Shown: piece after piece, positions 35,214 to 43,783 of the stretch
Position numbering within the stretch: the stretch's first letter is position 1
Layout: each line of letters starts with the position of its first letter
Assembly: GCF_001940225.2 (NCBI RefSeq)
Contig: NZ_CP135164.1
Span: 124,001-188,000, forward strand
From: Roseburia sp. 499
Lineage (GTDB): Bacteria; Bacillota; Clostridia; Lachnospirales; Lachnospiraceae
Length of the DNA stretch: 64,000 nucleotides
Direction: 5' to 3'
The notes under the pieces: model-generated
Databases searched by the model: none
The model's input: the letters and a program-made list of their open reading frames with translations, nothing else
Told to the model about the DNA's origin: nothing
Program-made: the position numbers and the translations under genes

Positions 35214-35807
35214 ATGGCAGTAAACAGAGTTCCAGTTCTTAAGAGATGTAGATCTCTTGGTTTAGATCCAGTTTATCTGGGAATAGATAAAAAGTCCAAC
35301 AGACAGTTAAAGAGAGCAAACAAGAAAGTATCTGAATATGGACTTCAGTTAAGAGAAAAACAGAAAGCAAAATTCATTTATGGTGTGTTGGAAAAACCTT
35401 TCCACAACTATTATGAAAAAGCAGACAGAATGAAGGGAATGACAGGTGAAAACCTGATGATCATTCTGGAAAGCAGATTAGATAACGTAATCTTCAGATT
35501 AGGTTTTGCAAGAACCAGAAAAGAAGCAAGACAGATTGTTGACCACAAGCATGTTTTAGTAAACGGAAAACAGGTTAACATTCCTTCTTACCTGGTAAAA
35601 GCAGGAGATACAATCGAAATTAAAGAAAAATGCAAAGGATTCCAGAGATACAAAGATATCTTAGAGGTAACTGCTGGAAGATTAGTACCAGACTGGTTAG
35701 ATGTTGATCAGGAAAACTTAAAAGGTGCTGTAAAAGAATTACCAAGCAGAGAAGCTATCGACGTTCCAGTTGATGAGATGCTTATCGTCGAGTTGTATTC
35801 TAAATAA
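35214..35807 (+). CDS. rpsD: 30S ribosomal protein S4
   Basis: A 197-residue protein with an S4 RNA-binding domain ([20 protein letters not shown]), able to nucleate 16S folding. The N-terminus here lacks the zinc-type cysteine cluster seen in some species. Placement within the alpha operon, not alone as in Bacillus, makes it the candidate regulator for the rpsM leader. AGGAGG precedes the ATG. Confidence 0.97.
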   Translation: MAVNRVPVLKRCRSLGLDPVYLGIDKKSNRQLKRANKKVSEYGLQLREKQKAKFIYGVLEKPFHNYYEKADRMKGMTGENLMIILESRLDNVIFRLGFARTRKEARQIVDHKHVLVNGKQVNIPSYLVKAGDTIEIKEKCKGFQRYKDILEVTAGRLVPDWLDVDQENLKGAVKELPSREAIDVPVDEMLIVELYSK

Positions 35808-35848
35808 TAAATAATGAGCAACGATACCCGAAAAGGAGGGACTTTGTA

Positions 35849-36808
35849 GTGTTCGATTTTGAAAAACCAAAAATTGAAATTGCTGAGATTTCAGAAGACA
35901 AAAAATATGGCCGATTTGTTGTAGAACCCCTGGAAAGAGGTTATGGTACTACTTTGGGTAATTCTTTAAGAAGAATTATGCTTTCTTCTTTACCGGGAGC
36001 AGCAGTCAGTCAGGTAAAAATCGATGGTGTATTGCATGAATTTAGTTCTATTCCAGGTGTGAAGGAAGATGTAACAGAAATCATCATGAACATCAAGAAT
36101 CTGGCATTAAAAAACACCAGCTCAACAAACGAGTCTAAAGTTGCTTACATTGAATTTGAAGGTGAAGGCGTAGTAACTGCAGCTGATATTCAGGTTGATC
36201 CGGATATCCAGGTATTAAATCCTGACTTGGTAATCGCTCACTTAAATGGTGGTGCTGATTCCAGATTATATATGGAATTAACTATTACCAAGGGAAGAGG
36301 ATACGTCAGCGCTGACAAGAACAAGAGTGATGATGTACCAATCGGAGTAATCGCAGTTGATTCTATTTATACACCGGTAGAGCGTGTAAATTTATCAATT
36401 GAGAATACCCGTGTAGGACAGATTACAGACTATGATAAACTTACTTTAGATGTTTATACAAACGGAACTTTAGAGCCGGATGAAGCAGTAAGTTTAGCAG
36501 CAAAAGTTTTAAGTGAGCATTTGAACCTGTTCATTGATTTGTCTGAGAACGCAAGAACTGCAGAAGTCATGATTGAAAAAGAAGACAATGCAAAAGAAAA
36601 AGTTCTTGAGATGAATATTGATGAACTTGAGTTATCCGTTCGTTCTTACAACTGCTTAAAGAGAGCGGGAATCAACACTGTAGAAGAGTTGACAAACAGA
36701 ACACCGGAAGACATGATGAAGGTTCGTAACCTTGGACGTAAGTCTTTAGAAGAAGTATTAGCAAAATTAAAGGAATTAGGACTCCAGCTCAACCCGGGCG
36801 AAGAATAA
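35849..36808 (+). CDS. rpoA: DNA-directed RNA polymerase alpha subunit
   Basis: A 319-residue protein. The N-terminal assembly domain includes [20 protein letters not shown] and the C-terminal domain, which binds UP elements and activators, includes [14 protein letters not shown] and [15 protein letters not shown]. The start is GTG behind AAAGGAGGG. The 144-base gap to rplQ has the tandem hairpins. Confidence 0.97.
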   Translation: MFDFEKPKIEIAEISEDKKYGRFVVEPLERGYGTTLGNSLRRIMLSSLPGAAVSQVKIDGVLHEFSSIPGVKEDVTEIIMNIKNLALKNTSSTNESKVAYIEFEGEGVVTAADIQVDPDIQVLNPDLVIAHLNGGADSRLYMELTITKGRGYVSADKNKSDDVPIGVIAVDSIYTPVERVNLSIENTRVGQITDYDKLTLDVYTNGTLEPDEAVSLAAKVLSEHLNLFIDLSENARTAEVMIEKEDNAKEKVLEMNIDELELSVRSYNCLKRAGINTVEELTNRTPEDMMKVRNLGRKSLEEVLAKLKELGLQLNPGEE

Positions 36809-36813
36809 TTCCA

Positions 36814-36871
36814 ACTCATATATGGCGAGGTTTGTAAGACCAAAAGGCGAAGCCTCGTTAGATTCATGAGT
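36814..36871 (+). ncRNA. First rplQ-leader hairpin
   Basis: ACTCAT (36814-36819)/ATGAGT (36866-36871) enclose CGAGGTTT (36826-36833)/AAGCCTCG (36850-36857, one G-U pair). The 16-base apical loop starts with GTAAGACCAAAAGGC (36834-36848), in which CC/GG can pair around AAAA. Confidence 0.75.
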
Positions 36872-36890
36872 GGCACACAAACAAGTATAT

Positions 36891-36930
36891 AATATTTGGT
36901 GAGTAAGACCAAAAGGCATCGTCAGATATT
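36891..36930 (+). ncRNA. Second rplQ-leader hairpin with the same loop
   Basis: AATATTTG (36891-36898)/CAGATATT (36923-36930), extended by GTGA/TCGT-type pairs to about 12 base pairs with G-U pairs. The 16-base loop again starts GTAAGACCAAAAGGC (36903-36917). Stem sequence is unrelated to the first hairpin, so the loop, not the DNA, appears conserved. Confidence 0.75.
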
Positions 36931-36952
36931 CCACAAATGGAGGATTATTAAA

Positions 36953-37489
36953 ATGGCAAAGTATAGAAAATTAGGCAGAACTTCTGATCAGAGAAAAGCT
37001 TTAATCAGAAATCAGGTAACAGCATTATTAAACAATGGTAGAATTGTTACTACAGAAGCAAAGGCAAAAGAAATCCGTAAAGTAGCAGAAGGATTAATCG
37101 CTTTAGCTGTAAAGGAAAAAGATAACTTTGAAGAAGTTACTGTAACTGCTAAAGTTGCCCGTAAGGACAAAGATGGCAAGAGAGTAAAAGAAGTTGTAGA
37201 TGGTAAGAAAGTTACTGTTTACGATGAAGTAGAAAAGAAGATCAAAAAAGACCTTCCTTCCCGTTTACATGCAAGACGTCAGATGAACAAAGTGCTTTAC
37301 ACTGTAAAATCTGTACCAACTGAAAACGCAGGAAAGAAGAAGAACACCAAGACAATAGATGTTGCAACCAAGTTATTTGACGAAATCGCTCCAAAATATG
37401 CAGATCGTAACGGTGGATACACCAGAATCGTTAAAATTGGTCAGCGTAAAGGTGACGGTGCTTTAGAAGTTCTTCTTGAGTTAGTATAA
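36953..37489 (+). CDS. rplQ: 50S ribosomal protein L17 with clostridial insertion
   Basis: A 178-residue protein, longer than the 120 or so residues of most L17 proteins. The start [20 protein letters not shown] and the end [20 protein letters not shown] are normal. The extra part, about residues 62-130, is basic ([19 protein letters not shown] and [20 protein letters not shown]). I chose the ATG at 36953, behind TGGAGGA; the open frame upstream lies in the hairpin element. It closes the cluster, with a strong terminator after it. L17 lies at the tunnel exit. Confidence 0.95.
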   Translation: MAKYRKLGRTSDQRKALIRNQVTALLNNGRIVTTEAKAKEIRKVAEGLIALAVKEKDNFEEVTVTAKVARKDKDGKRVKEVVDGKKVTVYDEVEKKIKKDLPSRLHARRQMNKVLYTVKSVPTENAGKKKNTKTIDVATKLFDEIAPKYADRNGGYTRIVKIGQRKGDGALEVLLELV

Positions 37490-37512
37490 GAGAATCGGAA
37501 AAGTAATATAAT

Positions 37513-37564
37513 AAGAGCCACTGTAAAAGGTATTTGAAATGTATCTTTTGCAGTGGCTCTTTTG
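37513..37564 (+). terminator. Terminator of the ribosomal cluster (twin copy 1)
   Basis: AAGAGCCACTGTAAAAG pairs with CTTTTGCAGTGGCTCTT, then a T-run. An almost identical hairpin stands at 40312-40363. Confidence 0.92.
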
Positions 37565-37593
37565 ATATTTTGAAAAAAATATACATATAATAT

Positions 37594-37627
37594 AAAACTT
37601 TTTTGCAACTTGTCTTGTCATAGTAGT
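37594..37627 (+). promoter_or_regulatory. ECF-type promoter, site 1
   Basis: AAAAC (37594-37598), 18 bases, then GTC (37617-37619) and TAGTAGT. The same layout with identical spacing recurs at site 2 (38102-38127). The AAC and GTC elements and the spacing fit ECF sigma promoters. It is 55 bases before the small membrane protein gene. Confidence 0.65.
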
Positions 37628-37673
37628 GAAACCAAAAGAAACTTATATTAAGAAAGAAAAGAGGTAAAATGTT

Positions 37674-38060
37674 ATGTATTGTAGAAAAATTTTAAAGTGG
37701 TTGGTTTTAGGTGGTGCACTTGTTTCAATTATTGCAACTTTTATGCCTGCGGTAACTTTTATGGGAGAATCCGTTTCATTTATGAGTGATGGGTTGCGAG
37801 ATATGCAGACAGAAGGAATCGGAATTATTATAGTGTCATTGATAGCTGGAATACTTGGTTATTTTCAAAAAGGTCGCATGTGTAGTTTTATTCCTGCAAT
37901 TTTAAATATATGGGTAGTATATTATGACCTTTCTTCTGTGATTGACTATGGTGCAAGTTGGGGAATCGGAGCAATTCTTATTATACTGAGCAACATCGTA
38001 ATTATCGTTGGTTCAATTATGCAAATTGTAAATGTTGTAAAAGAAAAGAAGATGCGTTGA
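37674..38060 (+). CDS. Small polytopic membrane protein beside the tethered sigma gene
   Basis: A 128-residue protein with about four hydrophobic helices (for example ILKWLVLGGALVSIIATFMP and IIIVSLIAGILGYF) and the basic end VVKEKKMR. I do not recognise the family. The start has GAGG upstream. It is preceded by an ECF-type promoter that matches the one before the sigma gene, so it is likely a member of the same regulon, perhaps a sensor or target in the membrane. Confidence 0.75.
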   Translation: MYCRKILKWLVLGGALVSIIATFMPAVTFMGESVSFMSDGLRDMQTEGIGIIIVSLIAGILGYFQKGRMCSFIPAILNIWVVYYDLSSVIDYGASWGIGAILIILSNIVIIVGSIMQIVNVVKEKKMR

Positions 38061-38101
38061 CGATATAAAAGGAATTAAATATAATAAAATCAATGAGGAA
38101 T

Positions 38102-38134
38102 AAAACTTTTTGCCATATCCATTTGTCTTAGTAG
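38102..38134 (+). promoter_or_regulatory. ECF-type promoter, site 2 (probable autoregulation)
   Basis: AAAAC (38102-38106), 18 bases, GTC (38125-38127) and TAGTAGT. It precedes the 50-codon ORF and the sigma gene, which suggests that the sigma factor transcribes its own operon. Confidence 0.65.
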
Positions 38135-38152
38135 TAGAATGGAGGCGGTAAA

Positions 38153-38305
38153 GTGCAAAAATTTAGTTGGATACAATGGTTTGTTCGAATCATAAGGAAA
38201 GATATGAAGCAATACGAAGAGAATCAAGGCACAAAACGAGAAGTATACAAGGCAGTGAAACGTAAGAGCAAATACAATAAAAGTAAGGGAGGAAAAGAGT
38301 TATGA
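38153..38305 (+). CDS. Small 50-residue protein coupled to the tethered sigma gene
   Basis: A GTG start follows a strong GGAGGCGG site with 4-5 base spacing. The peptide begins MQKFSWIQWFVRIIRKDMK and is strongly basic (many Lys, Arg) with one amphipathic aromatic helix. Its TGA stop overlaps the ATG of the sigma gene (ATGA), so the two are translationally coupled. I do not recognise it. A regulator or anti-sigma role is only a guess from position. Confidence 0.65.
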   Translation: MQKFSWIQWFVRIIRKDMKQYEENQGTKREVYKAVKRKSKYNKSKGGKEL

Positions 38306-40302
38306 ATTATGCAGAAGCAGTAGAACTAGCAAAGCAGGGCGATGAAGCAGGGTTCAATTTTTTGTATGAAGAGACTTACAAAAGTAAGTATTACCTTGCT
38401 TTGAAGTATATGCAGAATGAAGAGGCAGCAAAGGATGTGGTGCAGGATGCCTATATCCGGGCATTTGAAAAGCTAGATACATTGGAAAATCCGGAAAGTT
38501 TTGCAGCATGGCTCGGAATTATTGTTGCCAATACGGCAAAAAATGCGTTGCAGAAGCAAAATCCAATGCTTTTTGCAGACATTGCGAAGGATTCAGAAGA
38601 GGAAGAATTTGAGTACCAGATAGAGGATGAAAGTGTACAGAATCAGCCGGAAATTGCCTATTCACAAAAGGAAACACAGGAGCTGGTACATGAATTAATT
38701 GATTCTCTGTCAGAAGAACAAAGAATGTGCATTTTGATGTTTCATATAGAAGGTCAGAGTATCAGTGAAATAGCAAAGACACTAGGATGTTCTGAGAATA
38801 CTGTAAAGTCAAGACTGAATTATGGAAGGAAAAATATTAAGGGAAAGGCAGAAGAATTGCAGAAAAAAGGCTACAAGTTGTACAGCTTTGCACCTGTTCC
38901 ATTTCTTTTATATCTGCTTAAGTCCGAAGAAAAAGCTATGGCAGCACAGGGGGCATTTGATGTAGCGGGAAAAGTTATGGTAGATAACATTGCAAGTACG
39001 ATTGTACATACATCTTCATTGCAAGCAGCAGGAGCAAAGGCAGCAGGAAATGCAGTGAAGCGAGGATTTATACATACTCTTGCAGGAAAAATTACAGTGG
39101 CAGGCGTAATTTGTATTGTAGCTGTGGGTACAGTTGCCGTGGTGATAAACAGCCAGAAGGATGACAGTACACCTGTTGAAAGTGCAGAAATAGAGGAAGA
39201 AACTGATATAGAAGAGGAGAGCAGGGGAGCTGATTCTGAACCGGAGGCAGAACCGGAAGACATAGAAGTAGAGGTTACAGATGGAGCATATCCGGAACTT
39301 CTGGAAGGCGGTCTTTCCAAAGAGCAGTTTGAATTTACACTGGCATATGGTCCGGAAAGCATGACAAATGGTGAAGTAGGTATAGATGTTTTAGACAAGT
39401 TGGTGTTCCGTGTATCTATGACGGGAGAGTATCAGAACCTTGGTATTAATAGCATCAGAGCAAATGAAGGGGCGTGGAAACCTTATAGTCTGGCAGAGAT
39501 AAATAATTTTGTATCTGTACTTACCGATTATCAGTTTAAAGAAGAGGATAATAACAGCTATAGTAGCGTGAAAGTGTCTGGGGAGACGATATCTGTTATT
39601 ATGGCAGAACCGAGTGCCAGTAATTATGCTACTATCCAGAAAGCAATCATTAAGGGTGATATGATGAAAGTTGAATACCAGTTTGAGAATGTACGTTTTT
39701 CAGATGATACAGGGGAAGAAGTGCGTAATACCACCCAGAGAATCGCAACATTGCATAAGACAGAGAGTGGCAGATATAGAGTGACAGATATTGTAGATGC
39801 GAGAATGATGGCAGGAAAAAGAGAGGCTTACATTCTTGTCTTAGAAAATCTTTATGCAGAACGTATTTGGCCGGATGGAACTGTATTGGACTATGATGGA
39901 AGTGATATGTCAGAGAATACATTTGCAGTGTATGATATTGATGGGGATGGCGAAGACGAACTGATTATCAGATATGAGACCGGTGCTATGGCTACAATGG
40001 TAGAGGCTATATATGGTTATGACAGTGAGACTGGTGCACTCAAGCAGGAGCTTCTGGAATTTCCTCAGTTGACAGTTTATGACAATGGATTTATCAGAGC
40101 AGACGCGTCACATAATCAAAGCGACAATATAAATGCATGGCCATATACGATGTATCAGTATAATAAAGATACAGATACTTATGAAGAAGTAGGTAGTGGA
40201 GTGTCTGGTGATGGAAGCATAGAGTCTTATGTAGGAAATGGAAGGGAAGTGGAAGTTCCATACATGAGTCTGACAGAAGAGAATATTCAAAGTATACCGT
40301 AA
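38302..40302 (+). CDS. Membrane-tethered sigma-70 factor with extracellular domain
   Basis: A 666-residue fusion. Residues about 1-185 are an ECF-like sigma factor: region 2 (AGFNFLYEETYKSKYYLALK to AKDVVQDAYIRAFEKL) and region 4 (LSEEQRMCILMFHIEGQSIS, then the helix-turn-helix ISEIAKTLGCSENTVKSRLN). After a linker a membrane helix lies at about 262-283 (ITVAGVICIVAVGTVAVVI), then a very acidic stretch and a large outer domain to the end, with an EF-hand-like YDIDGDGEDELIIRY. One polypeptide would then join a sensor outside and a promoter factor inside. Release may need proteolysis. A GGGAGG site precedes the ATG, and the small ORF before it is coupled. Confidence 0.88.
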   Translation: MNYAEAVELAKQGDEAGFNFLYEETYKSKYYLALKYMQNEEAAKDVVQDAYIRAFEKLDTLENPESFAAWLGIIVANTAKNALQKQNPMLFADIAKDSEEEEFEYQIEDESVQNQPEIAYSQKETQELVHELIDSLSEEQRMCILMFHIEGQSISEIAKTLGCSENTVKSRLNYGRKNIKGKAEELQKKGYKLYSFAPVPFLLYLLKSEEKAMAAQGAFDVAGKVMVDNIASTIVHTSSLQAAGAKAAGNAVKRGFIHTLAGKITVAGVICIVAVGTVAVVINSQKDDSTPVESAEIEEETDIEEESRGADSEPEAEPEDIEVEVTDGAYPELLEGGLSKEQFEFTLAYGPESMTNGEVGIDVLDKLVFRVSMTGEYQNLGINSIRANEGAWKPYSLAEINNFVSVLTDYQFKEEDNNSYSSVKVSGETISVIMAEPSASNYATIQKAIIKGDMMKVEYQFENVRFSDDTGEEVRNTTQRIATLHKTESGRYRVTDIVDARMMAGKREAYILVLENLYAERIWPDGTVLDYDGSDMSENTFAVYDIDGDGEDELIIRYETGAMATMVEAIYGYDSETGALKQELLEFPQLTVYDNGFIRADASHNQSDNINAWPYTMYQYNKDTDTYEEVGSGVSGDGSIESYVGNGREVEVPYMSLTEENIQSIP

Positions 40303-40311
40303 TTATGTAAC

Positions 40312-40363
40312 AAGAGCCACTGTAAAAGGTATTTAAAATGTATCTTTTGCGGTGGTTCTTTTT
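40312..40363 (+). terminator. Terminator of the tethered sigma operon (twin copy 2)
   Basis: AAGAGCCACTGTAAAAG pairs with CTTTTGCGGTGGTTCTT, with a T-run after it. It differs from the copy at 37513 in only about four bases, some of them G-U pair changes. Confidence 0.9.
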
Positions 40364-40383
40364 GGATTTAAAGTAGTATTAAT

Positions 40384-40578
40384 CTAAATAATTTGTTCAG
40401 AAGATAGCTGACCTATAATTTTTTGCATTTCATCTTTGGATGTTGCATCTTTTGCGCGGTTTAGGATTTCTTCTTTCTCAGCTTCTGTTAAATTGGAAAA
40501 ATGATTCATAGCATCTAAATCCATGGCAAGTCCCATGGCAAATCCTACCGGAAGAGTATCATTATTAAATGCGTTCAT
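40384..40578 (-). CDS. Small conserved clostridial protein, unknown
   Basis: A 64-residue protein, NAFNNDTLPVGFAMGLAMDL then EKEEILNRAKDATSKDEMQK. The pattern, with LPxGFxMxLA early and a short helix ending in SKDEMQKII, is known to me from many clostridial genomes as an uncharacterised family, so I take it as a real gene. GAGG lies about 8 bases before the ATG. It points toward the sigma operon terminator. Confidence 0.75.
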   Translation of the reverse strand: MNAFNNDTLPVGFAMGLAMDLDAMNHFSNLTEAEKEEILNRAKDATSKDEMQKIIGQLSSEQII

Positions 40579-40765
40579 GGTTTAAACCTCGTTTCTTTTT
40601 CTATTTATTGTTTCAAAAGGAAAGTAAAACATACACACAATATCTGGAAATGTAGTGTGGTTAAGTTTTCCTTAAAAGTACCGATGTATATACTATAGAT
40701 TGGTTAAGGGATGAAAAGGTGCATGGAAGCGCCGGCAATGAAAGTTTCAAGGAGGAACGAAAGTG

Positions 40766-41587
40766 ATGAAAGTATCGTCTTACACAGCCAGTGGATTGGC
40801 AACCGGAACTTTGCCATCCATGTCTTTGTCAACAGGTAGTATCAATAGTACATCGAGAGTTACAAGAAAGACAACTGGTGGGAATAAAAATCGAAAAAAA
40901 CAGCTCAATTATAATCCAAGGGAAATGTCTACTGCCGTTTTACGGGCAAAAAAGTCTCAGAGTGCCGGAAGAGTAGCTGTCCAGGCAAAAAACAAACTTA
41001 GTAATCTAATGAAATGTAAGGGAACCGGGCAGTATGATGAGGGAGAACTTAATATAGCGATTGCCCATGCAAAACGTATGGTTCAGTGTGCCCAAATGAA
41101 AACTCGAAATTTGCGCCAGGAGGAGCGTGCAAAAAAGCAGTATGAGAATGAAGCCAAGACAGAATTGCGTCAAGAAAAAAATAAAGTAAAGTCACGGGCA
41201 GTAAGAAAAGAACGAGAGCAGGAACAAAAAAATAATATTGATCATATGCAGAGAATTCAAAAGCAGAAAAGGGAACGCCGAGAGTTGATTCGGAAGAAGA
41301 AATTCCATAGAAGTCAGGAAAGAAGTAAAGTAAATGAAGCAGATATTGAGTATTTAAAGCAACAGATGCGTGATTTGCGTGAACCATATAGTACCGGTGC
41401 AGGGGCTTTCACAGGTGCTACACTTGACCTAAGTATAGAAGCCATGCAGTTGTCAGAAATTCAACTGGAACAGCAGATAGCACAGCAAATGGCGGCAGTT
41501 GAAAGCGGGATGGAAGGAACCGGAGTAGCGGCAAATGCAGGTTGTACATCCGTTGCGGCTGCAACAGGAGTAGACATTACAATTTAA
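40766..41587 (+). CDS. Lys/Arg/Gln-rich coiled-coil protein, unknown
   Basis: A 273-residue protein. The N-terminal 65 residues are Ser/Thr-rich. Residues about 90-200 form a long charged helix (for example RNLRQEERAKKQYENEAKTE, and repeated KQKRERRELIRKK), and the end is Ala/Gly-rich. It has no signal peptide or membrane segment and no family I can name. GGAGG lies 10 bases before the ATG at 40766; a GTG one codon earlier is possible. It may bind nucleic acid or a membrane surface because of its charge. Confidence 0.75.
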   Translation: MKVSSYTASGLATGTLPSMSLSTGSINSTSRVTRKTTGGNKNRKKQLNYNPREMSTAVLRAKKSQSAGRVAVQAKNKLSNLMKCKGTGQYDEGELNIAIAHAKRMVQCAQMKTRNLRQEERAKKQYENEAKTELRQEKNKVKSRAVRKEREQEQKNNIDHMQRIQKQKRERRELIRKKKFHRSQERSKVNEADIEYLKQQMRDLREPYSTGAGAFTGATLDLSIEAMQLSEIQLEQQIAQQMAAVESGMEGTGVAANAGCTSVAAATGVDITI

Positions 41588-41640
41588 AAAAGGAATAGGA
41601 GAGGCAAGCAAAAAGAAGAGTAATTATAAAAAATAAAACA

Positions 41641-41669
41641 GGAGAAGCCAGAGGTTGATGGCTTCTCCT
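41641..41669. terminator. Convergent terminator
   Basis: GGAGAAGCC and GGCTTCTCC form a 9-bp perfect stem between the coiled-coil gene and the convergent histidine kinase gene. Confidence 0.8.
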
Positions 41670-41672
41670 ATC

Positions 41673-43073
41673 TTATGCCAATGGTAAGGTGAAAATAAAT
41701 TCCGTACCTACACCTTCGGTACTGATAACATTGATATTTTCATCGTGAGCTGAAATAATTTCTTTTACAATAGCAAGTCCAAGACCGGTTCCCCTTTTAT
41801 CTTTTCCGCGGGAAAGATCCGTTTTGTAAAAACGTTCCCAGATTTTTTTCAGGCTGTCTTTTGGAATTCCAATACCGGTATCTTTTACTGAAACAAATAC
41901 TTTCTCATTCTTTTCAGTGGTCTCAATCGTAATAGTAGAGTCTGCATGACTGAATTTGATGGCGTTATCAATGAGGTTATAAAGCACCTGTTGAATCCTG
42001 CTCATATCAGCAGAAACAAACAGGGTTTGTCCCGTAAGAATCAGTTCGAAGGAAATCTTCTTTTGTTTGCAGGTCCCTTCAAAAGATTGGACTACCATTT
42101 TTATGGTATTGTTAATATCAAATCTGGAAATATCCAGCATAGTTCCTTTTTTTCCATATTTATTCAATTCCAACATACTCTGCGTCAGTTTGTTCAGGCG
42201 TTCTGTTTCAAAGAGTATAATATTCAGGTATTTGTCCTGCATTTCATAGGGAATGGTACCATCCATAATGGCTTCAATATAACCTTTGATAGAGGTTAGC
42301 GGAGAACGGAAATCGTGGGAGACATTCGCAATAAATTTACGCTGATCCTCTTCTAAGGTGGAAAGCTCCGTTGCCATAAAATTTAGAGAAGCTGCAAGAT
42401 AGCCAATTTCGTCATTTGTATGAATATTTATCTGTTGAGTAAAGTCTCCGGTAGCATATTCCTTGGCGGCTTTTGTAATTTTGCGAATGGGAATATATAC
42501 CGTATAGGTAAAGAGTCCAAGTACCACAAAAGCACAAAGAAAAATAATCGCAAGGGTCATATAGGAAATATTTAAAAATCCATTATTGAAGGATGTAAGT
42601 TGTGTCAATGGTTGATGAATCATGACATATCCCTTTACCTTATAATTTATGGTAATAGGGGAAAATACTGTTAACACATCGTCTAAATAAATATCATAAA
42701 AAGTTCCTACCAGGGAGTACTTTGCACCGAAGGAAGTGATGTCAAAGTTCTTGATGAGAGTACCGGGAGGAGTTGTATTTGCAGAATCTATTAGAATAGT
42801 TCCTTTGGTATCAACAATCCAGATATCTGCATCTAAATAGGCTGCAATGGCAGAGATTTGGGATTTCAAATCATCCAATGTCATAGTCTGGCGGTAGTAA
42901 TCTGCCGCATAATTAGAGGCAATTAAGTTAGATTCACGGTATAAGTTTTCTGCGGCTTCATTTTCTATGTAATCCATAGTTTGGTGGGACGTAAACGTGG
43001 CTATGGTAATAAAGCCAAGAATTCCAAAAGCCACATATCCCAGCAAAAGCTTTAAGTATAATGTACGTTTCAA
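41673..43073 (-). CDS. Sensor histidine kinase
   Basis: A 466-residue kinase with two membrane helices (about 8-28 and 173-197) around an extracellular sensor of about 140 residues. HAMP follows (about 197-250), then the phosphoacceptor helix FIANVSHDFRSPLTSIKGYI with its His, and the ATPase boxes NLIDNAIKFS, VKDTGIGIP and GTGLGLAIV. The start is TTG, directly after the regulator stop (TAGTTG), so translation is coupled. It is read with the regulator and mutS2. No direct evidence of the signal. Confidence 0.95.
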   Translation of the reverse strand: MKRTLYLKLLLGYVAFGILGFITIATFTSHQTMDYIENEAAENLYRESNLIASNYAADYYRQTMTLDDLKSQISAIAAYLDADIWIVDTKGTILIDSANTTPPGTLIKNFDITSFGAKYSLVGTFYDIYLDDVLTVFSPITINYKVKGYVMIHQPLTQLTSFNNGFLNISYMTLAIIFLCAFVVLGLFTYTVYIPIRKITKAAKEYATGDFTQQINIHTNDEIGYLAASLNFMATELSTLEEDQRKFIANVSHDFRSPLTSIKGYIEAIMDGTIPYEMQDKYLNIILFETERLNKLTQSMLELNKYGKKGTMLDISRFDINNTIKMVVQSFEGTCKQKKISFELILTGQTLFVSADMSRIQQVLYNLIDNAIKFSHADSTITIETTEKNEKVFVSVKDTGIGIPKDSLKKIWERFYKTDLSRGKDKRGTGLGLAIVKEIISAHDENINVISTEGVGTEFIFTLPLA

Positions 43074-43772
43074 CTACTTCACCTCAAATTTGTAACCAAT
43101 GCCCCAGACGGTAGCAAGGCTCCATGATTTGTGATCCTTGATTTTTTCACGAAGACGTTTTACATGGACGTCTACGGTACGGGTGTCGCCAATGTATTCA
43201 TAACCCCAGATATGGTCTAACAACTGTTCTCTGGTAAATACCTGGTTTGGAGAGGACGCAAGGAAATATAAAAGTTCCAGCTCCTTTGGTGGCATATCTA
43301 CCGGCTGTCCATAATAAAGTACGGAATAATTGGTCTGGTTAATGACAAGATCAGGATATTCCACACATTTAATGTCAGAAGCGGGTGCTTCCTGTTTTAC
43401 CGGCTGGTAGCGGCGCAACACAGCTTTTACACGGGCTACTAACTCTTTAGAATCGAAGGGTTTCATAATATAGTCATCTGCCCCCAATTCCAAGCCAAGA
43501 ACCTTATCAAAAATCTCTCCTTTTGCGGAAAGCATGATAATTGGAACGTTGGACTTGGTACGGATTTCCCGGCAGACTTGATAGCCGTCAATGCCCGGAA
43601 GCATCAAATCTAATAAAATCAGGTTGGGCTGATATTGTTCATATACAGAAAGCGCTTCTTCCCCATCGTTTACCATACGGGTATCGTAGCACTCTTTTGT
43701 CAGATATAGGGAAATCAGTTCTGCAATATTTGCATCATCATCTACAATAAGAATTTTCTGTTTTGCTACCAT
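43074..43772 (-). CDS. OmpR family response regulator
   Basis: A 232-residue regulator. Receiver domain: acidic pocket VDDD, phospho-Asp in LLDLMLPGIDGYQ, and the conserved Lys in KPFDSKEL. C-terminal winged helix (PPKELELLYFLASSPNQVFT and DTRTVDVHVKRLREKI). Partner of the kinase that follows without a gap. mutS2 lies 11 bases upstream, so the three genes should form one operon. Confidence 0.96.
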   Translation of the reverse strand: MVAKQKILIVDDDANIAELISLYLTKECYDTRMVNDGEEALSVYEQYQPNLILLDLMLPGIDGYQVCREIRTKSNVPIIMLSAKGEIFDKVLGLELGADDYIMKPFDSKELVARVKAVLRRYQPVKQEAPASDIKCVEYPDLVINQTNYSVLYYGQPVDMPPKELELLYFLASSPNQVFTREQLLDHIWGYEYIGDTRTVDVHVKRLREKIKDHKSWSLATVWGIGYKFEVK

Positions 43773-43783
43773 GTGTTTTCTCC

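Noticed and set aside
36834..36917. Direct repeat as a transposon scar
   Set aside because: The two 15-base words sit in equal loops of different stems, which fits an RNA motif better than a target duplication.
38871..39398. A 175-codon minus-strand frame in the sigma gene
   Set aside because: Antisense of the membrane and acidic linker part; no ribosome site.
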